64,000 bases of DNA from Leucobacter luti (GTDB lineage: Bacteria; Actinomycetota; Actinomycetes; Actinomycetales; Microbacteriaceae): positions 248,697-312,696 of the forward strand of contig NZ_SHKI01000003.1 of the NCBI RefSeq assembly GCF_004217175.1, written 5' to 3'. Shown here piece after piece: positions 1 through 8,838 of this stretch. A program made the position numbers and the translations under genes. The first letter of the stretch is position 1. Every line of letters begins with the position of its first letter. The notes beneath the pieces are model-generated. The model was not told the DNA's origin. It searched no databases and worked only from the letters and a program-made list of their open reading frames with translations.

Positions 1-54
1 CGCACCCCAGCCGCACCCCAGCCGTGAATCTGCCCCCAGAACCGGGGCTGAGCG

Positions 55-82
55 CTTGCGGGCAGGGCCCGCACCCTACGCT
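55..82 (+). promoter_or_regulatory. Putative leaderless promoter of the zinc-ribbon gene
   Basis: A TTGCGG -35-like box (55-60) lies 16 nt before a TACGCT -10 box (77-82). The start codon follows 7 nt later, so transcription would begin at or next to the ATG. The same two hexamers occur at the prophage repressor promoter. Confidence 0.5.
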
Positions 83-89
83 TGAGAGC

Positions 90-479
90 ATGAACTGCCC
101 CACGGACGGAACGACCCTGCTCATGAGTGAGCGTCAGGGGATCGAGATCGATTATTGCCCCCAGTGCCGCGGTATTTGGCTCGATCGCGGAGAGCTCGAC
201 AAGATGCTTGAGCGCGCGCAGTCGGAGGCGGAGGCGTTCGCCGCGCAGCAGCAGGCCGCGCAGCCGGTGGCCGCCCCGCAGCCCGTGCAGCAGGTGCAGG
301 CCGCCCCGCAGCAGCAGTACCAGCAGCCGGTGCCGCAGCAGTACATGGACCCTCGACACGGCCAGCGCGGCGGCGACGATCGCCGCCGCGACGGCTACTC
401 CGGCGACGGTCGCTACGGCGACCCGCGCTACAAGAAAAAGAAGAGCCCGTTCGACTTCCTCGGCGACATCTTCGAGTAG
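90..479 (+). CDS. zf-TFIIB-family zinc-ribbon protein
   Basis: The 129-residue product begins with a zinc ribbon: a CPTDG knuckle near the N-terminus and a CPQCRGIWLDRGEL segment around residues 20-40, the signature of the zf-TFIIB family. A Gln/Pro/Ala-rich middle and an Arg/Gly/Tyr-rich stretch follow, then a short tail ending in SPFDFLGDIFE, a common finish for these actinobacterial proteins. The start at 90 is chosen because it precedes the ribbon directly and sits 7 nt after a TACGCT box; a longer frame from 24 would add unconserved residues. The function is unknown; metal binding is inferred from the cysteines. Confidence 0.8.
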   Translation: MNCPTDGTTLLMSERQGIEIDYCPQCRGIWLDRGELDKMLERAQSEAEAFAAQQQAAQPVAAPQPVQQVQAAPQQQYQQPVPQQYMDPRHGQRGGDDRRRDGYSGDGRYGDPRYKKKKSPFDFLGDIFE

Positions 480-516
480 CCCCGCACCGGGCTCACGAGC
501 GCGGCCCTCTGAATCG

Positions 517-1179
517 TCAGGGGGCCGTTGCTGTGCGCGCGATCGACTCGAGGATCGCGGTGATCCCCGCGCGGTACACGGTGAGGCCGTCGATGGCGAG
601 CAGCTCGTCGCGGTGCGCGCGCACGTGCGGGAACGACGCGAGGTCGACCGAACCGAACGTGCTGATCCACGGGATCGAACCGTCACGAGCGGTGTCCCGG
701 CGCACGAGCGCCTCCTGCGCGAGCGCGGCGCTCTGCGCGAGCGTGAATCCCGAGACCGCCGCGTACGCCGTGATCAGGTCGCGACCGGTCAGACCCGCCG
801 TTGAGAGCATCTCGAGGATGAACTCGTCGGAGGCGACATCGCCCGGCCCGACCGGATCCACCATCGCCCACTCCGCGCCGATCGCGGGGTGCTCGAGGCT
901 CAGCTCTGCCATGCGCGACACGAATCGCTCAAGCCTGCCGTGCCAATCGCCGGTGCTCGCCCGAGCGTCGGCGGTGGCGATCCCCGCGAGTCGGTCGAGC
1001 GCCGCGCGCGTCAGCTCGTCCTTGTTGCGGAAGTGCCGGTACATGGCGGTCGCGTCCACCCCGAGCGCCTCGCCGAGGCGTTTAAACGTGATCCGGGCCT
1101 GCGGTTCGCTGCTCGCGAGCTCAAGCACCGCGTCGACGATGGTGCGCTGGTCAAGGCGGCCTCGCTTCATGTGTGCCAC
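517..1179 (-). CDS. TetR-family transcriptional regulator
   Basis: This 220-residue protein has the TetR layout: an N-terminal helix-turn-helix around residues 30-55 (ITFKRLGEALGVDATAMYRHF, with the typical YRHFRNKDEL end) and a divergent all-helical ligand-binding C-terminus. It would act as a dimeric cytoplasmic repressor. ATG codons at 1179 and 1170 are both possible. The gene is divergent from the membrane protein at 1321, which is a candidate target, but the ligand and regulon cannot be read from the sequence. Confidence 0.85.
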   Translation of the reverse strand: MAHMKRGRLDQRTIVDAVLELASSEPQARITFKRLGEALGVDATAMYRHFRNKDELTRAALDRLAGIATADARASTGDWHGRLERFVSRMAELSLEHPAIGAEWAMVDPVGPGDVASDEFILEMLSTAGLTGRDLITAYAAVSGFTLAQSAALAQEALVRRDTARDGSIPWISTFGSVDLASFPHVRAHRDELLAIDGLTVYRAGITAILESIARTATAP

Positions 1180-1320
1180 CTCCGTGTGCTCGCGAGTGCG
1201 CCGCGAATGTGGCGCAACAGGGTCCCAGACAGTCTAGTCCGACCGCCCCGCCGGGACCTTCGTGGCACACACCGCCCGCACCGGGCGGGAATCTCGCGCC
1301 GCGCGTGGTCAAATAGACCC

Positions 1321-2061
1321 ATGACCCAGCTCCTCGCGCCATCCTCCGCCCCGCGACTCGGCGCGTTCGCCGAGGGAGCGCTCACCTTCCGGCTCCTCGC
1401 GCTCGGGTTCCGGATCATCGCGTTCGCCGTGATCCTGACCGGGATCGTGCGGATCACCGGCGCCTTCACCGCAGACCCCTCCTGGGGTGCGCTGCGGTTC
1501 TACACGGTGTTGAGCAATCTGCTCTGCCTCGTTTGGGTCGCGCTACTCATCGTGCGCACGGTGCGCGACATCGCGGCGACCGGCCCACGCGGGCACTCGA
1601 CCCCGTCGGCGCGCTGGAGCGGTGCGATCATGATGGCGATCACGGTGACGTTTCTCGTCTACCTCATCGTGCTGGTCCCCGCGACGTTCACGCAGGACAG
1701 CGACTACGCACCGTTCTCGCTCACCGACAACCTGATCCACATCATCACGCCGATCCTGCTGATCCTCGACTGGCTGGTGTTCGTGCCGAAGGGGCGGCTG
1801 CGCTGGTTCGACCCGCTGCTCTGGGCGCTCATCCCCTACGCGTACCTCGTGTTTGCGCTCGTGTACGGCGGTCTCGGCGGCGAGTTCGCGCCGGGTCTGC
1901 GATACCCGTACCCGTTCCTCAATGTCGATGCGCACGGGGTCGGCGGCGTCGCGCTGTGGATCCTGGCGCTGTCGGTGGCCCTGATCGGCGTCGGCTACGT
2001 CTACGTCTGTATCGACCGACTGCTCGCGCGGGCGGTGCGAGCGCTGAGCTCGCGCGGGTAG
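1321..2061 (+). CDS. Pr6Pr-type multi-pass membrane protein
   Basis: The 246-residue product has about six hydrophobic segments, a conserved TVLSNLLC motif in an early loop and a LIHIITPILLILDWLVF stretch in the middle, as in the Pr6Pr (FAR-17a/AIG1-like) membrane family common in Microbacteriaceae. The biochemical role of the bacterial members is not established. There is no clear Shine-Dalgarno sequence before the ATG, so this may be another leaderless gene. It is divergent from the TetR gene, separated by about 140 bp. Confidence 0.7.
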   Translation: MTQLLAPSSAPRLGAFAEGALTFRLLALGFRIIAFAVILTGIVRITGAFTADPSWGALRFYTVLSNLLCLVWVALLIVRTVRDIAATGPRGHSTPSARWSGAIMMAITVTFLVYLIVLVPATFTQDSDYAPFSLTDNLIHIITPILLILDWLVFVPKGRLRWFDPLLWALIPYAYLVFALVYGGLGGEFAPGLRYPYPFLNVDAHGVGGVALWILALSVALIGVGYVYVCIDRLLARAVRALSSRG

Positions 2062-2194
2062 CGCCCACGGGCAGCGCCCATTGACTACACGTGAAGCGCA
2101 GAATAGTCTCACAGGTGTTGTGTGTGGGCGAGGGGGCCCCGCCACTGCCCGGTATCTCGCTCCCGCGCTGCGCACCGCAGCATCGGGGGATGAC

Positions 2195-4852
2195 GTGGGA
2201 TCGAAGCTGTACGCAATCGGGGTGGGCGGGCTCGCCGCACTCCTCGCACTCTCGGCCGCGGCACCGGCGGGCGCGGAGCCGCGCGTCGCCGCGGCCCCAG
2301 CGGTCGGCGACTTCCCGCCACCCGCCATCCCCGATGCCGGGTGCACCGCGGGCACCGTGTTTACTGTCTCGGCGGCGGAGGGCACGGGCGAGGGCTCCTT
2401 CTACCAGGCCGTCTGGGCAGCGAACGAAAACCCGGGCATCGACAGCGTTGTGATCCCCGCCGGCATGACCGTGGTCGCCGACTACACCGTCCCGCTCACC
2501 GAATCGGTTCGCGTGTGCGGCGCCGACGCGGCCACGTCGAAGATCCTCCTCGCGAGCCCGGATCCCGAGCACCGCCTCGAGACGCCGCCCGCAGACGCGC
2601 TCACTCCCCGGTTCAACGATCCCGAGTGGATCCCTGACTACTACGGCAGCCTGCTGGACGCCACACTGCTCGTCGACCGCCCGATCTCGGCAAGCATGTC
2701 GTCACTCACCATCGATGGCCAGCTCGACCCAGACGGCAGCTTCTTCGAGGCCGTCTTCGTCTCGAGCAGCACCGACCGCGACGTGCCGCTCGTGTACCGC
2801 GATCTGACACTCTCGGGCCTCGGGAGCCTCGCCAAGGTGCGCGCCGACAGCGGCTCGATCTACGCGGACGGGCTGCGCGTTGACTCGACGATCTCCGGAA
2901 ACCACACCTCACTCATCGACACCCAGACCCTGCACGGCGAGCTCTCGCTCACGAACAGCACGCTTACCGGGCTCGACACGGCGGCAGTGACCGTCTGGGA
3001 CGGGTACCTCGGCGACGATCAGCGCATCACGCTCGACCACGTCACCCTCAGCGACGGAAACGCCAGCAACACGCTCAACCAGGCCTCGCTCATCGCCGTG
3101 CCCGGCGTGCTCGGCCGCGGCGAGCTTGCGGCCGATATGCCGAGCGCCACTGATCCGCTCCTCGTGCTCAACGAGGTCACTGTGACGAACGTGTTCCCCG
3201 AGCCGGATCTGCCCGCCGCGCAGCCCTCGGTCGTCGCGCTGCGGCAGGTCTACGGCGACGTCCTCGTGGCGAACACGAGCATCTCTCAGCCCGCGCAGGA
3301 TCGCGCCCACGGCTACGGCCAGGCCGCGATCGCGCTGCAGGGCGTCTCGGGGCGTCTCGCAGTGGTGGACTCGTCGCTCACGGACCTGCTCGGATCGGCG
3401 ATCGACTACCAGGCGACCGGCCGGTGGGAGCAGAGCGACCGCATCGGGCTCACGATTGAACGCAGCGACGTCGCGCGCGTGGGGCGCCTCGACGACGGAT
3501 CGACCCCGGCGGTCACCGCCCACATCGCCACGAGCGATCCGCTCACCGAGCCCGTGCTGCAGCTCACCGACTCGCAGTTCGTCGAGCTGAGCACCAGCGA
3601 GGGCCCCGGCGGCGTCATGGTGAACTTCAGTGCTGCGGTGCCCGCGCGGGCCGCGGTCGCCCGCGTCGCGTCGGAGACCGTCCCCGCGGTGAAGGTGAGC
3701 GGCACCACGTTCGCGAACAACGGGGGGCGCGAGGCAAACGACCTCGTGGCCGGCGTGTTTGGCGACTGGGACGCCGACGCCGCCGCGGTGGAGATCGAAA
3801 ACTCCACGTTCTCCGGCACGCAGGGCGGCGAGGGCTACGCCGAGCAGGCCGTGCAGGTCTACTCCGCGGCGGGCGCCCTGCGGCTCACCGAGGTCACGAT
3901 GCACGGCCTCGGCGTGGCACAGGCGGGCATGGGCGAGGACAACGTGACCATGCAGGTCGCAAACTCCGCGATCCAGACCGGCGACGGCCTGAGCGCCATG
4001 CGCGCGGAAGACGCTGCCGTCCCCGTAGCGACGAGCACCACGGTCACCGACGCGAGCGGCGCGGCGCTGGGCGCCGACGCGGCAACGGCGGCCGCGATGG
4101 GCCTCTGGGAGCTCGCCGAAAACGGAGGCCAGGCATTCCGCGATGGCAGCACGATCCTCACCCACCTCCCCGCGACGTCCTCCGTGCTCGTGGACAGCGC
4201 GGCGGCCGCGGCGGCAACCGCCACCGACCAGCGCGGCGTCGCCCGCCCGCAGGGGCCAGCGCCCGATCGCGGGGCGGTGGAGGTGGTGCTGAATGAGGTC
4301 TCCGCGATGCTGGGGCTCGACGGATCCGCTCGGGTGACCGCCGGAAAGCCGGCCACGCTCACCGCGTCGCGCACCGGTTCTAGCGCGGGCGAGGTCTCCG
4401 CGACCGTGCGTCTCTCAGGCGGAGCCGCAGCGCGCGCCGCCGACGGCGCCGCGATCGCCGGGACCGACTACGTGGACGACACCATCGTGGTGCGCTGGGC
4501 CGACGGGGAAACCGCGGACCAGACGTTCACCATCAAGACCCTCGCACGCGGGGAGGCCGGAACGCGCACCCTCACCGCCACGCTCGAGGACCCGAGCGGA
4601 AACGCCGTGCTGGGGGATGACACGAGCGCGACGGTCACCATCGTTGAGCGCGCCGCGGCGAGCACTGACCCGGCCGAGCCCACCGACCCGAGCGAGCCGG
4701 GCACGGCCCAGCCGCCCGCCGGCGGAACCGACGGGCTCGCGACCACCGGTGGCGAATCGCCCGCCGCCTGGTTCGCACTCGCGGCCGCGCTCGCCGCGGC
4801 CGGCGGCGCAACCCTCGTCGCCTCCCGCCGGAGCGCACGCTCCAGGGTGTAG
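2195..4852 (+). CDS. LAxTG-anchored surface protein with beta-helix-like repeats
   Basis: The chosen GTG start follows a GGGGGA ribosome-binding sequence and gives a clear signal peptide (hydrophobic core AIGVGGLAALLALSAAAPAGA). The long middle (about residues 60-690) is rich in Ser/Thr/Asp and in short beta-strand-like units, consistent with a right-handed parallel beta-helix. A Calx-beta-like domain follows (about 700-820, with GTDYVDDTIVVRWADGE). The C-terminus has a Pro/Glu/Thr-rich wall-spanning linker, LATTG, a hydrophobic segment and a basic tail: a sortase sorting signal. It is therefore predicted to be covalently attached to the cell wall. Adhesion or polysaccharide binding is a guess. 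Confidence 0.75.
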   Translation: MGSKLYAIGVGGLAALLALSAAAPAGAEPRVAAAPAVGDFPPPAIPDAGCTAGTVFTVSAAEGTGEGSFYQAVWAANENPGIDSVVIPAGMTVVADYTVPLTESVRVCGADAATSKILLASPDPEHRLETPPADALTPRFNDPEWIPDYYGSLLDATLLVDRPISASMSSLTIDGQLDPDGSFFEAVFVSSSTDRDVPLVYRDLTLSGLGSLAKVRADSGSIYADGLRVDSTISGNHTSLIDTQTLHGELSLTNSTLTGLDTAAVTVWDGYLGDDQRITLDHVTLSDGNASNTLNQASLIAVPGVLGRGELAADMPSATDPLLVLNEVTVTNVFPEPDLPAAQPSVVALRQVYGDVLVANTSISQPAQDRAHGYGQAAIALQGVSGRLAVVDSSLTDLLGSAIDYQATGRWEQSDRIGLTIERSDVARVGRLDDGSTPAVTAHIATSDPLTEPVLQLTDSQFVELSTSEGPGGVMVNFSAAVPARAAVARVASETVPAVKVSGTTFANNGGREANDLVAGVFGDWDADAAAVEIENSTFSGTQGGEGYAEQAVQVYSAAGALRLTEVTMHGLGVAQAGMGEDNVTMQVANSAIQTGDGLSAMRAEDAAVPVATSTTVTDASGAALGADAATAAAMGLWELAENGGQAFRDGSTILTHLPATSSVLVDSAAAAAATATDQRGVARPQGPAPDRGAVEVVLNEVSAMLGLDGSARVTAGKPATLTASRTGSSAGEVSATVRLSGGAAARAADGAAIAGTDYVDDTIVVRWADGETADQTFTIKTLARGEAGTRTLTATLEDPSGNAVLGDDTSATVTIVERAAASTDPAEPTDPSEPGTAQPPAGGTDGLATTGGESPAAWFALAAALAAAGGATLVASRRSARSRV

Positions 4853-4858
4853 TTCCGT

Positions 4859-4907
4859 ACACGCAGTGGGCCGGGAGTCACCCTGTGACTCCCGGCCCAC
4901 TGCGTGT
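4859..4907. terminator. Strong bidirectional hairpin
   Basis: A perfect 23-bp stem (4859-4881 with 4885-4907) closes a 3-nt loop exactly between two convergent genes. There is no T-tract, but its position and strength fit a shared terminator for the surface protein and the acyl-CoA ligase. Confidence 0.75.
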
Positions 4908-4912
4908 AAGGT

Positions 4913-6628
4913 CTACTCGACCTCGGGGGCGCGCACCGCGTGGCGGTCAGCGACGAGTGCATCGCGCACGCGTCGGCGCAGCACCTTGCCGATGAGCGAC
5001 TTGGGGAGTTCCTCCCACACGATGTACGTGCTCGGGCGCTTGAACTCGGCGAGCTGCTCGCGCGCCGCGGCGCGCACGGCCTCCTCGTCGAACACGGCCC
5101 CGGGCTCGAGGATCACCGCGGCCGTCACCACCTCGGCGCCGCCGCCGCGCGGCACACCCACCACTGCGGACTCGGCGATGCCGGGGACGCCGTTGATCAC
5201 GCGCTCCACCTCGCTCGGCGAGACGTTGAAGCCGCCCGTGATGATGAGCTCCTTCTTCCGGTCGACCACGGTAACAAAGCCGTCGTCGTCCTGCACCACG
5301 AGGTCGCCGGTGCGCAGCCAGATCCCGTCGTGCATCGCTGCGGCGGACTCCTCCGGGCGGTTCCAGTACCCGTGGAACACCTGCGGGCCGGCGATCAGCA
5401 GCTCCCCCACCTCTCCGAGTGCGACCTGCCGGCTCGGATCCTCCGGGTCGACGACGCGGATGTCGGTCGAGGGGAACGGGATCCCGATCGCGCCGATCCG
5501 CCGCGACTCGGTGAACGGGTTGGCCAGCGCGACCGGGCTCGTCTCGGTGAGCCCGTAGCCTTCGTTGAGCATGCTGCCGGCGAGCGCCTCCCAGCGGTCG
5601 ACGATCGCGGGGGTGAGCGTCATTGCGCCCGAGATCGCGTACACGACGCCGCTGAGGTCGAGCTTCCCGTCGCGGGCCACCCGCGCCAGCCGGTCGAACA
5701 TCGGGGGCACGGCCGGCACGAAGGTTGGCGGGAAGCGCTTCGCGGCCTGCGACACGAGCTCGGGGTCGAAGGTGGGAAACAGGACCGCGCGCGAGCCGGT
5801 CTCCACCGAGTAGATCACCGAGAGCAGCACGCCGAACGAGTGGAACATCGGGAGCAACCCGTAGATGCTGCCCTCGCCGCGCGTGAAGTCGGGCATCCAC
5901 GCGGCCCCCTGGCGGGCGTTCGCCCACAGGTTGCCGTGCGAGATCATCGCGCCCTTCGGCGTGCCCGTGGTTCCGGAGGTGTACTGCAGGCAGGCGATGT
6001 CGTCGCGGCCGGGGCGCGGGTGGCTGGCGGGCAGCGGCCGGGCGCGCTCGAGCTGCGCGAACGGCACCGTGCCCGTCGTCTGGGTGGTGAGCTTTGCGCG
6101 CGACTCGCGCGCCTTGCTGATCGGGAGCCGGAGGGCCGCACGAGTGGCGAACGGCATGGCGCGGGTGACGTCGAGCGACACGATCGTCTCGATTCCCAGC
6201 TCGGCGGGCAGCGCCTGCACGCTGGCGACCACGTTGCTCCACGCGACCACCACGGTGGCCCGGTGGTCGCGGAACTGCACCTCGAGCTCGTCGCGGGTGT
6301 AAAGCGGGTTGTGCTCCACGACGACGGCGCCGAGCCGCAGCACCGCGTAGAACGCGATGACGTGCTGCGGAGCGTTCGGCATGATGAGCGCGACGCGGTC
6401 GCCGGCCTTCACCCCGAGGTCGGCGAGACCCTGGGCCACGCGCGCCACGCGGTCGCCCAGGTCGCGGTAGCTGACCGTCCGGCCGAAGAAGCTGATCGCG
6501 TCGCGGTCCGCCCACTGCGTGCAGCGCTCCTCGAGCAGATCAACGAGGGAGCCGGTGACCGGCTCGACATCGACCGGGGTGCCGGGAGCGTAGAACCGGT
6601 TCCACGCGCGAGTTTCGTTCAGGTGCAT
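4913..6628 (-). CDS. Long-chain fatty acid--CoA ligase
   Basis: The 571-residue protein belongs to the ANL (AMP-forming) superfamily. Visible motifs are the ATP/AMP-binding P-loop YTSGTTGTPKG near residue 216, GYGLTETSP, the LRTGDL hinge motif, and a C-terminal lysine in KSLIGKVLRR that would catalyse adenylation. Length and order match fatty acyl-CoA synthetases, which activate fatty acids to acyl-CoA. Before prophage insertion it lay just downstream of nrdF in the same orientation, separated by the terminator at 6690-6728. Chain-length preference cannot be read. Confidence 0.9.
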   Translation of the reverse strand: MHLNETRAWNRFYAPGTPVDVEPVTGSLVDLLEERCTQWADRDAISFFGRTVSYRDLGDRVARVAQGLADLGVKAGDRVALIMPNAPQHVIAFYAVLRLGAVVVEHNPLYTRDELEVQFRDHRATVVVAWSNVVASVQALPAELGIETIVSLDVTRAMPFATRAALRLPISKARESRAKLTTQTTGTVPFAQLERARPLPASHPRPGRDDIACLQYTSGTTGTPKGAMISHGNLWANARQGAAWMPDFTRGEGSIYGLLPMFHSFGVLLSVIYSVETGSRAVLFPTFDPELVSQAAKRFPPTFVPAVPPMFDRLARVARDGKLDLSGVVYAISGAMTLTPAIVDRWEALAGSMLNEGYGLTETSPVALANPFTESRRIGAIGIPFPSTDIRVVDPEDPSRQVALGEVGELLIAGPQVFHGYWNRPEESAAAMHDGIWLRTGDLVVQDDDGFVTVVDRKKELIITGGFNVSPSEVERVINGVPGIAESAVVGVPRGGGAEVVTAAVILEPGAVFDEEAVRAAAREQLAEFKRPSTYIVWEELPKSLIGKVLRRRVRDALVADRHAVRAPEVE

Positions 6629-6689
6629 GCCTCAAGGGTAACGGGCACCCGAGTAGGGTGTGCGCGCCGCCGAGCCGCGCCCACAAAAA

Positions 6690-6728
6690 CCCGCGGGGCT
6701 CGGCTCGCGCTCAGCCGAGCCCCGCGGG
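6690..6728 (-). terminator. Original nrdF terminator, now orphaned
   Basis: A perfect 16-bp GC-rich stem (6690-6705 with 6713-6728) is followed, reading the minus strand, by five T residues. It stands 35 bp past the host copy of the nrdF stop codon (TAG at 6763-6765) and must have ended the nrdHIEF transcript before the prophage entered. Confidence 0.85.
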
Positions 6729-6763
6729 GCAATTCGCGGATCGCCTGATCCGCTGGGTGGGGC

Positions 6764-6848
6764 TAGAAGTCCCAGTCCTCGTCTTCGGTGGCCTCAGCCT
6801 TGCCGATGACGTAGGAGGAGCCCGATCCCGAGAAGAAGTCGTGGTTCT
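6764..6848. repeat. attL: 85-bp copy of the nrdF 3' end
   Basis: This 85-bp segment is identical to 57801-57885. On the minus strand it encodes the last 27 codons of NrdF, ending in EDEDWDF. Here the host stop is TAG; in the right copy the phage supplies TAA. Upstream coding sequence is missing, so this is an untranslated remnant. Confidence 0.95.
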
Positions 6849-6926
6849 AAAGGCCCCTTATGGGGAGGGGTGAGTTTGGCTTAAATAAAGGGATCCCGCC
6901 CCGTAGCTTCCCACTGATTCCGGGCC

Positions 6927-6961
6927 GTGCCCACAAAAATGTGGGCAAAATGTGGGCACGG
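6927..6961. repeat. Putative integrase arm-binding sites, left arm
   Basis: Two direct copies of TGTGGGCA start at 6940 and 6951, 11 bp apart, with one inverted copy at 6928-6935. A 26-bp stretch (6936-6961) is identical to 57689-57714 at the other prophage end. It lies 87 bp from the att core, close to the 86 bp on the right side. Confidence 0.65.
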
Positions 6962-7213
6962 GATCGCCCCCAATGGCCTCGCTTCATTCCCGTTGATGCT
7001 GTTGTTCGATTCGAGCCGCCAGCCTCCCCAAAGATCAACGTAACCTCCGCAACAACGACGACGAGCGCGTCAAGATCGCGGGCGAGAGCGCGGTCTCGGA
7101 GACAGCGAAAGCGAGGCACGAGCCACAGGCAGGCACCCACATCAGGACCCGATTTCTCGAGCACTAGCGACCTATCCACAGGACTGCGCAGCGTCTTCTC
7201 GATAGACGCAAAA

Positions 7214-7244
7214 GAACCCTCACCCAATATCTGGGCAAGGGTTC
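7214..7244 (-). terminator. Intrinsic terminator
   Basis: The stem GAACCCT/AGGGTTC (7214-7220 with 7238-7244) is followed by TTTT on the minus strand, downstream of the 32-residue gene. It would end leftward transcription before attL. Confidence 0.65.
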
Positions 7245-7266
7245 AACGTTCAGCGCTTAGTACTAG

Positions 7267-7365
7267 CTACTGCGTGCCAGCCTTGTCGGCCTCAGCCTTA
7301 GGTTCTGGCGCCTTCGGTGCCTCAGGATTGGCGACCGGCTTCTGCTTCTCTTCTTTGTTGGACAT
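7267..7365 (-). CDS. Small Lys/Glu/Pro-rich protein (32 aa)
   Basis: The frame encodes a charged, probably disordered peptide (MSNKEEKQKPVANPEAP...) of alternating Lys, Glu, Pro and Ala. It is followed by a terminator, which supports a real transcription unit. Only a weak purine-rich sequence precedes the ATG. No family recognised. Confidence 0.45.
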   Translation of the reverse strand: MSNKEEKQKPVANPEAPKAPEPKAEADKAGTQ

Positions 7366-7492
7366 GCTGTCCCACTTTCTGTTTGAGCCCCGAGAATCCT
7401 CGGCCCTCAAGCCTGACCATACGCGAGTAATGCGCCGCGCACTGTCACCCTGACAGTCTTGACAGGAAGCCCAGAACTCGGCGCTGGGTCAG

Positions 7493-8026
7493 CTATGGGC
7501 GCAACGCTCCGCCTTCATCCAACCATTCTGAAACCTGCCCTGCTTCGCCTTCACTAGTAGCATCCCCCGCTTGGCGAACAGGCAAGTCCGCCTTGGGCGC
7601 AAATACAACGGATTCTGCCAGTTCAACAACCGCAGCTTCTCGCGCGGTCTCCCTTTCGAACAGGTCTTGGAAGATCGCCGTGGCTTCGCGTTGGTGCTGC
7701 TGAACCAGGTTACTAATTTCCAGAAGTAGATCCGCAATCACCTCCGCAAGCCCGTCACGCAGCAATTCGAGCGACGAGTTCTCGATCTGAAGGCGCCGGT
7801 CAGCAACCGTCAGTCTGACGTCCGGATACCCCCGGCCAGCAAGATAGACACGAGACCCGGCACTGACGATTGCATCCACTTCCTCCTGCTCTGGGCGGCG
7901 GGTAAAGATAGCTTCCACCGTATACAGTTCTGGCGCCTGCTCACTTTGAAGAGTGTCTGGCAAGGATCCGACGAGGACCGTGCTTAACCCCAGAGAAGTG
8001 TCGTTGGTTTCTAATGATGAGTTCAT
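7493..8026 (-). CDS. Hypothetical prophage protein (177 aa)
   Basis: The start at 8026 is preceded by a good AAGGAGAG ribosome-binding site, so it is preferred over the upstream codon at 8047. The protein is acidic, with an N-terminal part of beta-type residues (VEAIFTRRPEQEEVDAIVSAGSRVYLAGRGYPDVRLTV), a central helical, possibly coiled-coil stretch (LLLEISNLVQQHQREATAIFQDLFERE) and a disordered tail. No family recognised. Its place beyond the holin, apart from the lytic operon, suggests an accessory gene. Confidence 0.55.
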   Translation of the reverse strand: MNSSLETNDTSLGLSTVLVGSLPDTLQSEQAPELYTVEAIFTRRPEQEEVDAIVSAGSRVYLAGRGYPDVRLTVADRRLQIENSSLELLRDGLAEVIADLLLEISNLVQQHQREATAIFQDLFERETAREAAVVELAESVVFAPKADLPVRQAGDATSEGEAGQVSEWLDEGGALRP

Positions 8027-8838
8027 GAGATCTCTCCTTACTTTCACCCCAGCAACCCTGGCTACGAAAAGACGAGCAGCGAAACCAAGAGAGCCTCACT
8101 GTCCACACTTGCAAGAGGGGACCCTGCGACCATGAAGTACGTCTGAGAACGACGTGAGAGTCACTGAGTATTGAACCGGGCCCCTATTGCCCACAGTACG
8201 CTGCTTCTGGAACGCAATACCAAAGTCACAGGAAGCACGGCCCCCTCGCCCGAGGCTGTTAGCCCGGCTCGGGTCCATTAACAGCCTTTCAGAGACGGTC
8301 TTTAGCGTGCTCGGCTCCGTGAGACTCGCCCACCGGCATCGCAAGGACCTCTTCTGCAACTGACAGAGAGCCTGAAGTGGCTGCAAACTCGGCCACAAGT
8401 TTGCGGTTTGGACCCGGAAGGGCTCACTCTGCCGCTAGACGCTGCGTGTCACTTGGCATGCGGGCAAAGCGAGCATTACTGTTTTCGCTGAGTGCCTGTC
8501 GCGTTTAGTCCCTATCCCCGGAGCATGCTTACGCGGCGGGCACCGCTGTGTTTCAAAACCGTGCAACTCTTGACCAAACTCGATGCACGCGCATCATTCT
8601 AGGTAGAGTTTCACTGAATGCCCGCCGGATCCCCGCATCATTACTGATGCTCGGCGGGCTTTCTTGCATCCGGCATCCTTGACGGGCGCCGGAGTAACAC
8701 CTAGGCTCACGACAAGTGCCCGTCGCGTCTCGTCTACCCCGGACCATGCCCACGCGATGGGCATGACCATTCCCCCAGAACAGAGCGCACTGCCTCGCTC
8801 GGTGCTGAACTCGCGAGGTACCTGCTCAGCAGGGCAGG
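8027..8838. other. 812-bp gene-free region with a degenerate direct repeat
   Basis: No frame here has coding-like composition plus a start signal. About 50 bp at 8491-8541 recurs imperfectly at 8714-8764 (both with GTCGCGT, CCCCGGA and ACGCG blocks in order). A structured hairpin with a short T-run lies at 8620-8663, and a TTGACC hexamer at 8570-8575 precedes it. This could be a small-RNA locus or a decayed gene. Confidence 0.4.
8620..8663 (+). terminator. Two-tier hairpin with short T-run
   Basis: The outer stem GCCCGCCG/CGGCGGGC (8620-8627 with 8652-8659) encloses an inner GCATCA/TGATGC stem and ends in TTTCTT on the plus strand. No plus-strand gene precedes it, so it may end an untranslated RNA. 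Confidence 0.5.

Larger units (their letters stand above)
6849..7266. other. Left-end region without a supported gene
   Basis: Apart from the arm sites and a minus-strand terminator at 7214-7244, I see no convincing gene here. Frames open on both strands lack ribosome-binding sites and sensible composition. Confidence 0.5.

Noticed and set aside
6847..7227. Minus-strand frame reaching into attL
   Set aside because: Its start lies inside a terminator stem, it crosses the integrase arm sites and has no ribosome-binding site.
8096..8398. 100-codon minus-strand frame in the gene-free left region
   Set aside because: Odd composition, no start signal and no neighbour coupling.
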